Source of the DNA: Draconibacterium sp.
Lineage (GTDB): Bacteria > Bacteroidota > Bacteroidia > Bacteroidales > Prolixibacteraceae
DNA length: 64,000 nucleotides
Direction: 5' to 3'
Assembly: GCA_016705335.1 (NCBI GenBank)
Contig: JADIYN010000012.1
Coordinates: 1-64,000, forward strand
Made by a program: the position numbers and the translations under genes. How positions within the stretch are numbered: position 1 is the first letter of the stretch; every line of letters starts with the position of its first letter. The notes below the pieces were generated by a model. It made no database searches. It saw only the letters and a program-made list of their open reading frames with translations, and had not been told where the DNA came from. Below, piece by piece: positions 17,031-26,800 of the stretch.

Positions 17031-20000
17031 ATGAAAAAACAGAATAAAAATGTGTCCGATTCAACCATTCTTCGCCGGAAGGCAGAAAATCTGCTCAACA
17101 ACAAGCCTTTGAAAGCGGGCACACAAATGAATGAACCCGAAATACCCAGACTTCTACATGAGCTGCAGGTGCATCAGGTTGAACTGGAAATGCAGAATGA
17201 AGAGCTTAGAAATGCCAAGGATAAGGTAGAAATTACTTCCCGGAGATACACCGAATTATATGATCTTGCGCCAACCGGTTACTTTACACTTTTAGATAAT
17301 GGAGAAATCGTTGAAATCAATCTCAGCGGTGCAAAACTTATTGGCAAAAATCGTTCAGCATTAATAAACAGCAATTTTAAACTGTTTCTATCCACCACCA
17401 GCCTACCGGTTTTTAATCTTTTTCTACAAAAAATCATTGACCTCAAAACCAAACAAACCTGTGAGGTGGTTTTATCCCCTTTTGAAAATCGGTCTGTATA
17501 TGTTTACCTCTCAGGCATTCCTGACAATAAAGTAGATCAGTATTTTATTACTGCGGTTGATATTTCAGAAAAAAGCGGGTTGAGGAAGCATTAAAAGTAA
17601 GTGAGGAATATAATCGGGCCTTCATTTTGCAAACGGCCATGGACGGCTTTTGGATTGTTGATGTACAGGGAAAACTGCAGGAAGTGAATGAAACTTATTG
17701 TCGGATGAGTGGATATAGTGAGCAGGAACTTTTGTTAATGAATATTTCCGAACTGGAGCATGTGGATTCTAAAGATGACATTATCGTTCATTTGCAAAAG
17801 ATCAGGAATCGGGGCGAAGATCGATTCGAGTCCCGACACCGGCGAAAGGACGGAACCATTTTCGATGTTGAAATCAATGTACATTATCAAGCTATTAATG
17901 GTGGAAGGTTTGTAACCTTTTTACACGATATCACCAACCGTAAACAGAAAGAAGAAGAAATGCGCCAAAGTGAAGAGCGCTATAAATCACTGTTTCAGAA
18001 CAGCAATATTGTATATTTGCTCATCGACCCGGAAAATGGGGAAATCAAAGATGCCAATGCTGCTGCACTACAATTTTACGGGTGGTCTCATACTGAAATT
18101 TGCGGCAAAAATATTTTCGATATAAATATTCTTTCCCAACAGGAAGTGGCCGATGAAATGCAAAGGGCAAAGGATGAAAAACAGAATTATTTCGTATTTA
18201 AACACCGATTGGCGAACGGAACAATTTGCAAGGTAGAAGTTTATTCGGGACCCATTCAATACAGCAATAAAACATATCTCTATTCGGTCATCCACGATAT
18301 AACCGAGAAAACAAGGATGGAGAAAGCTTTTATTGAAAGTGAAATGAAATTCAGGAAGTACATCGATAACGCTCCCCACGGGGTTTTGTTACCAACGAAA
18401 TGGGAGAATATCTTGATGTTAATGTAGCGGCATGCAAAATTACAGGATATAGCAAAGATGAACTTCTTGCGATGAAAATAATAGACCTTGTATCAAAAGA
18501 ATCAATCGGGGATGCAATCCGTCATTTTGTAAAATTATCAAAAGAGGATTTTGCCAAAGGAGATTTTCAATTTTTAAAAAAGGACAAATCAACAGGATAT
18601 TGGTCAGTAGATGCAGTAAAACTTTCGGACAATTTATTTCTTGGGTTTGTTGTGGATATAACGGAACGAAAGCAAGCTGAAGAAACATTAAAACAAAGTG
18701 AGGAGAGCATAAAGCATAAACTTCAAAGTATTTTGTCGCCTGAAGGGAGCATTGCCGATCTTGAACTTAATGACATAATTGATGTGCCGTCTATACAAAA
18801 ACTCATGGATAGTTTCTATGAACTTGCCCAAATTCCAATGGCGATTATAGATAAAAACGGCAAAAAACTCGTTGGGGTAGGTTGGCAGGATATCTGCACA
18901 AAATTTCACAGAGTACATCCCAAAGCATGCAGGAATTGTTTTGAAAGTGATGTTCATCTTACGAAGGGTATTCCAGATGGGGAATTTATGTTATACAAAT
19001 GCAAAAACAACATGTGGGATATGGCTACCCCTATAACCATTGGTGGAGAGCATAAGGGAAACCTATATATGGGTCAGTTTTTCTTTGATGATAACCCAGT
19101 AGATATAGAAATATTCCGGAAGCAAGCCGTTGAATATAATTTTAACGAACGCGCTTATTTAGAGGCTCTTTCGCGTGTGCCCTGACTAAACAGAAATAAA
19201 CTTAAATATGCCAAAGAATTTTTCTGGATTTTGCCCATTCAATTTCAAAGTTAAGTTACACCAATATAAAATTGGCGAGAGCGATTGAACAACAAAAAAA
19301 GGATGAGATTTCGCTTCGCGCAAGTGAAACCAGGTTTAAAAATCTGATATGGAATTTGCAGGTAGGTGTTTTACTTCATGGCCCGCAATCCGAAATATTA
19401 ATGAGCAATCCAAAGGCGATTGAAATGCTGGGCTTTAGCGAAGATCAATTGTTGGGACAGCAACCATATAATTCCAATTGGGATGTATTAAATGAAGATG
19501 GAATTCCCTTTCAACAATCGGAACTGCCATTGTCCAGGGCAGTTTCTACCCGTTTGTCCGTTCGCAATACAGTGGTAGGCGTTAACAATCCCATTAAAAA
19601 GCAAATTGTTTGGTTGTTGATTCATGTTGTACCTCAGTTGAATCCAGATGGAACCGTCCATCAAATCGTCAGCACATTTATCGATATTACCAACCGCAAA
19701 AAGGCCGAAAACGATCTTAAAAACTTAATGAAGAACTTGAAAACAGGGTTGCCGAACGAACGAAAGAGCTGTTAAAATCAAATGAAGAAATAAAGCTGGC
19801 AGAAGAAAAGTACCGCACAATTGCCGATTATAATTATGACTGGGAAACATGGCTTGGCACTGACGGGAAATATATTTATGTTTCACCTTCGTGTTTGCGG
19901 ATAACAGGATACTCGGTTGAAGATTTTATGAGTGACCAAAACCTCTACAGCAACATTGTACATCCCGATGATAGGGAAATGGTTAAGAATCATCATGACG

Positions 20001-20841
20001 ATACGCGTAAGGACGGTGAACCAAATAGTTCGATGGATTTCAGGATAATTACCCGTGATGGCGAGGAACGGTGGATTTCGCACAGTTGTCAAGCTGTGTA
20101 CAATAGCGAGGGGGCGTGGTTGGGACAGCGCGGAAGAAACAGCGATATCACCGAAAGGAAGAAGGCGGAAAGTTTTTTGGTCAATTCACAGGATAAGTTG
20201 AGGGCATTGACCCAGCACATGAATGAACTTGCTGAAAATGAAAGGAAAGCAATTGCCCGCGAAATTCACGACGAACTGGGACATATGCTTACCGCCTTAA
20301 AATATGACATCGATAGCTTGATGAACAATTCGAATTGACTGTTGAGCAGGTGAATAACGAATTGCCAACAATGATCAGCATGGTAGAATCGCTTATTGAA
20401 TCGGTACGAAAAATTGCGACTGAATTGAGGCCCGGTGTTTTGGATCACCTGGGACTGATCCCTGCGATGGAGTGGCAAATCAACCAATTCAGGATGATGA
20501 CAAAAATGAAATGTATTTTTACCGCTCCTGATGATTTGGATGTTGAGTTTAACAAAAACGAAACCACACACATTTTTAGGCTGTTGCAGGAGATGCTCAC
20601 CAATGTGGCCCGACATTCAAAAGCAAATAAAGTTGAAATTTCGGCACAGAAGGAAAATGATCTCTTTGTAATGGTTGTTAAAGACAACGGGAAAGGTTTT
20701 ATGGTGGCCGACAAAATTCAATCCGGTTCACTTGGACTGATGGGAATGAATGAACGGGCTTTGTCAATCGGTGCGGAACTTCGAATCGACAGTACACCGG
20801 GAAAAGGCACATCCATCACTTTTTTGCTTGGTAAAAAATAA
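17031..20841 (+). CDS. Multi-PAS, PocR-containing sensor histidine kinase, HisKA_3/NarX type (frameshifted)
   Basis: Six collinear segments in changing frames join into one protein of about 1,260 residues. In order: a leader helix (LLHELQVHQVELEMQNEEL) and a PAS domain to about 17590; PAS at about 17620-17940; PAS at 17960-18310; PAS at 18340-18690; a PocR sensory domain at about 18750-19180 with HPKACRNCFESD and Cys in LYKCKNNMWDMATPI; PAS at 19300-19720; a coiled coil (LENRVAERTKELLKSNEEIK); PAS at 19830-20160. The HisKA_3 box is NERKAIAREIHDELGHML with the phosphoacceptor His, and HATPase_c spans LLQEMLTNVARHSKA to DNGKGF and GLMGMNERA. Slips lie near 17573, 18383, 19187, 19737 and 20332, mostly in homopolymers. 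No membrane segment is seen, so it is likely cytosolic. Confidence 0.85.
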
Positions 20842-20884
20842 TGCCTTACATTTAAAACGTAAAACAGCAATTATTTTAAATAAG

Positions 20885-21529
20885 ATGTTAAAGGAATTAA
20901 GAATTCTTGTAGCTGATGACCATAGTGTTGTGCGAAAAGGCATAATCAATTCCCTGCAATCAAATTTTCCAAATTCGATTACAGGCGAGGCCGCAAATGC
21001 TGCTGAAGTTTTAAATCAGATGAATAAAAACTTATGGGATTTGGTTATCCTCGATATCTCGATGCCTGGAAGAAGCGGCCTTGAAGTACTGAAAGACATT
21101 AAAACAAGCCATCCGAAGATTCCCGTAATAATTTTCAGCATGTACCCTGAAGACCAGTTTGCAGTGCGATGTATAAAAGCTGGGGCCTCTGCTTATCTGT
21201 CGAAAGATATTTCGGCAAAAGAACTTGAAAAGGCGATTAGCGGAATCCTTCGCGGCGATCATTTTTTTACGCCATCCGTTACTGCATTGTTAACCAGCGA
21301 AATCCAGGGAAACAAAGGCGGCAAGGTAGCGCACGAAACCTTGTCCGACCGCGAATATCAAGTATTCCTGTCTATTTCGAAAGGGAAAAGCGTATCTGAT
21401 ATAGCTGCTGAACTAAACCTAAGTGTTAAAACCATAAGTGTTTACAGATCGATTGTCCTTAAAAAGATGAACCTCAAGAATAACTCCGAAATGATGTATT
21501 ACGCATTTAAAAATAATCTTGTGTCGTAA
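20885..21529 (+). CDS. NarL/FixJ-family response regulator
   Basis: A 214-residue regulator starting at ATG 20885 (LKELRILVADDHSVVRKGI). The receiver domain has the acidic pair DD, phospho-acceptor Asp in DLVILDISMPGRSG, and Lys in AYLSKDISAKE. The C-terminal LuxR-type helix-turn-helix has LSDREYQVFLSISKGKSVSDIAAELNLS and VKTISVYRSIVLKKM. It follows the kinase gene by 43 bp and is the expected partner of a HisKA_3 kinase. Confidence 0.92.
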   Translation: MLKELRILVADDHSVVRKGIINSLQSNFPNSITGEAANAAEVLNQMNKNLWDLVILDISMPGRSGLEVLKDIKTSHPKIPVIIFSMYPEDQFAVRCIKAGASAYLSKDISAKELEKAISGILRGDHFFTPSVTALLTSEIQGNKGGKVAHETLSDREYQVFLSISKGKSVSDIAAELNLSVKTISVYRSIVLKKMNLKNNSEMMYYAFKNNLVS

Positions 21530-21540
21530 GCCAATCATTC

Positions 21541-21677
21541 TCCTTTAATTAGTGGAAACACATTTCCCTGCCCGTACGGTCAGGCGAGGACTATGCTCAA
21601 TGTGACGGGAATGTCATCCTGAGCGCAGTCGAAGGATGTTTAGCTTTCAGGTTCTTTTAATCAAAGTCTTAACTAAA
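21541..21677 (-). mobile_element. Degenerate inverted-repeat element, copy F
   Basis: From ttagtggaaacacatttccctgcc to gtcttaactaaa, this matches the reverse complement of the better-preserved copies at 22049-23256 with scattered substitutions. The terminal repeats are eroded. Its orientation is opposite to copies A-D. Confidence 0.6.
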
Positions 21678-22048
21678 AGCAGGCAGGCTTAAATTGCAAA
21701 ATTACCTGAACTACCATTTTGTATTTCTTCGTCCCCTATAGAAAAAGGGGGATTCAAGTGGGACTTTCATATGATTATAATTGTTTGTTTTTATTGGCAG
21801 ATGAAATTCCTAACTATTTAAATATCAACCACCCCGTCTTTGTCCGGTGGTTCACTTTTTCAATTCATAAAACTTTTGGACTGCAGACACCCCTCCTTTG
21901 AATTTGAAATATATTTTGAAACATGATCACTGAAAGGAGGGGAAATATTTAAAATTCCAAGCAATTTAATATCCACCACCCCGTCTTTGTACGGGCTCTT
22001 TACACGCACACTTTCTCATTCGTTATTTCTTATTGTTTATTTCTTATT

Positions 22049-22193
22049 CAATGTCGTTTAGTTAAGACTTGAATAACCAGAGTTGAGTTTTAAACACCCT
22101 TCGACTACGCTCAGGGTGACCCGTCAGGCTGAGCGTAGTCCCCGCCTGACCGGACGGGCAGGGAAGTCTGTTTCCACTAACTAAACGACATTG
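22049..22193 (+). mobile_element. Inverted-repeat (MITE-like) element, copy A
   Basis: A 145-bp unit bounded by caatgtcgtttagttaa and its near-perfect inverse ttagttaac-type end taactaaacgacattg. The interior has cccttcgactacgctcaggg, a gc-rich palindrome around gcctgaccggacgggc, and no open frame. The size, terminal repeats and lack of coding fit a miniature inverted-repeat transposable element. Confidence 0.75.
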
Positions 22194-22622
22194 AATGGGA
22201 ATTATTAAAATTTCAAAGGGGTTGAATAAGAAATATCGAATAAGGAATAAGAAATCAGGAACTATTCATCCATACTTTACTTTTTGGGTACTATGTCAAA
22301 TAAAAAGATATTCTTTAACGATTCTTTTTGATAATTTTCATTCTCGATTCCGTAAACGTTAATAAGGTTAATGGTTGAGAGACAAATTCTTATACTACTA
22401 AGGTTGAGGGGATTGAATAAGGTTTTTAATTCAGAAAACTGTTAATGATTAAACCATTAAATGAAAAATTGATTTAAAATCTTATTTTCTAAAAAGACCT
22501 TAGTAGAAAAAAATAATGTAAAACCTTGACCTTATTCAACTGCATAAAATTGTCACCCACCTAAATCGACATAGAGCCACTTTTTTAAACACTTTCTCAT
22601 TCGTTATTTCTTATTGTTTATT

Positions 22623-22766
22623 CAATGTCGTTTAGTTAAACTTGAATAACCAGAGTTGAGTTTTAAACACCCTTCGACTACGCTCAGGGTGACCCGTCAG
22701 GCTGAGCGTAGTCCCCGCCTGACCGGACGGGCAGGGAAGTCTGTTTCCACTAACTAAACGACATTG
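22623..22766 (+). mobile_element. Inverted-repeat (MITE-like) element, copy B
   Basis: A 144-bp copy nearly identical to copy A, with the same terminal repeats and interior. It lacks one base pair group after the left terminal repeat (ttaaacttg instead of ttaagacttg). Confidence 0.75.
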
Positions 22767-22837
22767 TGAATGGGAATCATAACAATTTCAAAGGCATTAA
22801 ATAAGAAATATCGAATATGGAATAAGAAATCAGGAAC

Positions 22838-22981
22838 CAATGTCGTTTAGTTAAGACTTGAATAACCAGAGTTGAGTTTTAAACACCCTTCGACTACGCT
22901 CAGGGTGACCCGTCAGGCTGAGCGTAGTCCCCGCCTGACCGGACGGGCAGGGAAGTCTGTTTCACCAACTAAACGACATTG
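22838..22981 (+). mobile_element. Inverted-repeat (MITE-like) element, copy C
   Basis: A 144-bp copy with the same termini and interior as copy A. The right end reads ttcaccaactaaacgacattg, a small change from the other copies. Confidence 0.75.
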
Positions 22982-23112
22982 TGAATGGGAATTATAAAAA
23001 TTTCAAAGGGATTAAATAAGAAATTTCGAATAAGGAATAAGAAATCAGGAATTATTCATCCATACTTTACTTCTTTAAACACCTTCTCATTCGTTATTTC
23101 TTATTGTTTATT

Positions 23113-23256
23113 CAATGTCGTTTAGTTAAACTTGAATAAACATAGTTGAGTTTTAAACACCCTTCGACTGCGCTCAGGGTGACCCGTCAGGCTGAGCGTA
23201 GTCCCCGCCTGACCGGACGGGCTGGGAAGTCTGTTTCCACTAACTAAACGACATTG
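23113..23256 (+). mobile_element. Inverted-repeat (MITE-like) element, copy D
   Basis: A 144-bp copy with the same termini as A-C and a few substitutions (cttcgactgcgctc, gacgggctggg). The flanks tgtttatt and gtgaatggga are shared with copy B, showing that the flanks were duplicated with the element. Confidence 0.75.
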
Positions 23257-23448
23257 TGAATGGGAAAACCAGCATAGGACAAATTCCTACCCAACAGGTA
23301 ATAAATGCTTAGATGCTTAGTGATGTATTGCTTAGGCAATGAGGTAAAAAATACTTATCGATGATTTGGATTTCCACCTATTTTTCGCTGTAAATGCTGT
23401 AGTTAGTTTTGATGTGAAGTTAAAAACAACAATATATAGCTACTTCGC

Positions 23449-23830
23449 ATGGAAATTTTGCTCGTTGACGATAATGAATTAGTACAGGTAAGGCTCTCAA
23501 GGTCAATACAAAAACTGTACGAAAACATCTCTGTTTATAAAGCAGCAGATTGCAAAGAGGCTATCCTACTTTTTTCTCAAGTCAACCCCAATCTTGTTAT
23601 TCTCGACATTTCCTTGCCTGATGGAAGCGGCATCGATTTGCTTCGGGCCATGAAAAAGAGAACCCCAGGTTACCATATTTATGTTTACCAATTACGGTAC
23701 CGACGAATTTAAAAAGAGTTGCATCGAACTTGGGGCTGACGGCTTTTTTGAAAAATCACAGTTCAATGGCATCATTGATTCCATTGGTCTTCACTATAAA
23801 ATCTTAAATACAATCTCAAATGAAATTTAA
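23449..23830 (+). CDS. Single-domain (CheY-like) response regulator (one frameshift)
   Basis: A receiver domain of about 127 residues. EILLVDDNELVQVRLS has the acidic pair, NPNLVILDISLPDGSGIDLL the phospho-acceptor Asp, then after a slip near 23675 MFTNYGTDEFKKSCIELGADGFFEKSQ with the conserved Thr/Lys region. No output domain follows, so it acts by protein contact. It ends 23 bp before the giant secreted protein and probably shares its transcript. It is separated from the kinase and NarL-type pair by the repeat cluster. Confidence 0.82.
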
Positions 23831-23853
23831 AATGAAATTTAAAAAATGAAATC

Positions 23854-26800
23854 ATGAAAAAAAAATTACTTTTCTTTTTGCAATCACCCTGTTTTTTACG
23901 GGGAGTTTGTTTGCACAAACGCTGATAAATGCGAACACTTATCGCTTTAATGCTGCGAACTCACCAGCGAGCCCTTTAACTATGACAACTCCTTTAAATC
24001 TGATAGCCTCTGGTCTGGATGATGCAGTTTCGGCTGTTAAGCCCATAGGGTTTACTTTTTGGTTCGCAGGTGTTGCTTACACTAATTTTTCGGTGGATGT
24101 TAATGGTGTGATGAAATTGGGAGATGTAGCAATAGTTTCTCAGCCCGCCAATGGATTAGGCTCAAATACAAACCCAGGAAACTTTCCAAGAATTGCACCC
24201 TATTGGGATGATCTCGCTACAGGTACGGGAAGTGTTACTTGTGAAACTCAGGGAAGTCCTGGATCCAAAGTTTTAGTTATTAACTGGAATGTTGCAGTTC
24301 CTAAAACGAACTCAGCACTTTCATTGTTTCAAGTACAAATCTACGAGGCAACAGGAAACATCTATTTTGCATTTGCTTCAACATTTACCACAACAACAAC
24401 TGGATTAAGTTATTCGATGGGCATTTGCGCTTCAGCAACAGATTTTGCTAGCGTTACAGTTACCGGAAGTACGAGTGCATCTGTTGCTTATGGCGTAGCT
24501 AAAGATAATAATACAACACGACCTTATTCTGGTTCAGTGAAAAGATACCAATTTGGAACGGATTATACTGCACCTTTAATTAACAACAATGTAGCGCTTA
24601 ACATTCCAAACACAGCGGGAACAGCAAACAGGGTTTTAAGCAATATTCTTGTCCAGGATCAGGCAGGCGTACCCGTTAGCGGTGTGCCAGTGCCACCAAG
24701 TGTAATTAATGTTCCAAGAATTTACTTCAAAAAGAGTACGGACAATTCTTATATTTCATCTCCTGGAGTTTATGTCTCTGGCCCAAGCACAGGAAATACC
24801 TACTGGGATTTTACAATCAATCATTCTCTTTTAGGCGGGGTAGCTGCCGGCGATCAGATTTCCTATTTTATAGTAGCTCAAGACCAAGCTGAATATAAAG
24901 GTGGTGCGAATATTAAATCAAATCCTGTGGGCGTTGTTGCGACAGACGTAAACAATGTTACGGTGCCTCCACCCAATCCACCATACTATATTGTCGGAGG
25001 CTCATACTCAGGCACAGTAACCGTAGGCTCTGGAGGTGATTTTGAAAACCTGACCAATCCTGGCGGTTTATTCGACCAGATTAATGCGGGCGAGCTAACC
25101 GGAAATCTCACTGTAAATATTACAAGTGATCTTACTGCCGAAACAGGTGCAAAAGCATTGAATGCATGGGTTAATAACGGCGGAACATATACCGTTACAA
25201 TTAATCCTGTTGGAAACAGAACAGTTTCAGGAATAACGGTTAATGGAGGTAATGGAGGTGTAATTACTTTGAATGGCGCAACCGGTGTTACCATAGACGG
25301 ATTAAATGATGGCACCAACTCTTTGACATTTATTCAGACCGGACAATATTATGTTGGTTCAATGATTGACATAAAAGGTGCTTCAAATAACACGATCACC
25401 AGAGTTACAGTTCAAGGATATGGAGCATCCAATGCAGCAATTAGCCTTACAAACTCTAATACACCTTCCAGGCCATCAAGCAATAATACAGTTAGCTATT
25501 GTAATATAACTACTTCTGTACTTATCCCGAATACCTGGAATGCCGGAAACGGTATTTCTCTTGTTGATTGGTCAGGAACAACTCCTACCGGCAACCTGAA
25601 TGTAATAGATCATAATACGATAACTAATTTTGTTTATAATGGAATTCTCCTTACCGGGAAATATACCAATACCGCAATCTCCAACAATGAAATTTATAAT
25701 ACAGTTGGTACTTCCTGAAACAGTAACTTCCGAGGTATAAGCAGTGGATCTGCTATTGCCGGTACTACAAACATTTTTAACAATAAAATCCACGATATTT
25801 TAACCCAAAGTCCCGGTTCAGGACTTATTCCCGGTATCCTTTCCTCCGGAGGAACCGGAACAATCACAAACATTTTCAATAATGTGATCTATCTGGATGC
25901 CTCTTCTACACAATCCACACAGGGATGGGCCGGCATTCAAACAACCGGTCTCGGTGCAGTGAATGTATATTATAACTCTCTATATACAGGGGGTTCAGGT
26001 ATAACAGGAACGGCAAGCAGCTATGGAATTAAAAAAGATGGAACCGGAGTTACAAATATCAAAAATAACGCTGTTTTCAATGAAAGATCAAACAGCACGG
26101 GCACAGGAAAGCATTACGGAATATATATAGCAAGTACAACCTCATTAACATCCGATTACAATGATATTTATACGAACGGAACTGGCGGGGTTTTTGGATT
26201 TAGTACAACAGACAGGTTAACATTGGCAGATTGGCAAGGCGCTACATCAAAGGATTTGACTTCAGTTTCCGGCGATCCGGGATTTACCTCTGCAACCAAT
26301 CTTCAGCCAGATTTACTCAACATGAATGTTATGAACCTTGATGGGAAAGGAACACCCATCGCATCTATAGCAACGGATATTCTTGGAAATCCAAGAAGTA
26401 CATCTTTGCCGACACCAACTGATATTGGTGCTTACGAATTTACATCAAACTTTACACATTTGATTTCAGGTAATGCCGGTATTGCCGGTGCCACTTTATC
26501 GTGGGTTGATGTTACTAATAAAACCATTACATCAGATGGTTCAGGGATTTATTCTATCACTGTACCTACTGGATGGTCAGGAACCGTAACACCTTCAAAA
26601 ACAGGTTATACTTTTGCGCCAGTCAACATAGCCTATACCAATGTTACAACCGATCAATCGGCCCAAAATTATGTGGCTACACCTATAACATTTACAATTT
26701 CAGGAAATACTGCTTTATCAGGAGTAACATTAAGCTGGACAGATGTAACACCTAAAACTGCATTATCGGACGGTTCTGGGAACTATTCATTTACAGTTTC

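Larger units (their letters stand above)
21530..23448. other. 1.9-kb gene-free region rich in nested repeats
   Basis: No gene is supported here. It contains five copies of an inverted-repeat element (listed separately). It also holds two copies of accaccccgtctttgt (near 21828 and 21976), an inverted pair around cccctccttt (near 21890) and aaaggagggg (near 21931), and repeated flanks such as gaataaggaataagaaatcagga and ctttctcattcgttatttcttattg. Near 22420-22545 a further inverted pair involves ggttgag-ggattgaataaggt and accttgaccttattcaa. Confidence 0.7.

Noticed and set aside
17031..20841. Several separate small PAS proteins and a separate kinase
   Set aside because: The fragments are collinear, lack own start signals, and join at homopolymer slips into one standard multi-domain kinase.
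22049..23256. Possible CRISPR array
   Set aside because: The repeats are 144 bp, far longer than CRISPR repeats, spacing is irregular, each unit has its own inverted ends, and no cas gene is nearby.
24986..25318. Long antisense open frames within the giant secreted gene
   Set aside because: They mirror the Gly/Thr/Asn-rich coding strand, start and end at random positions, and do not resemble proteins.
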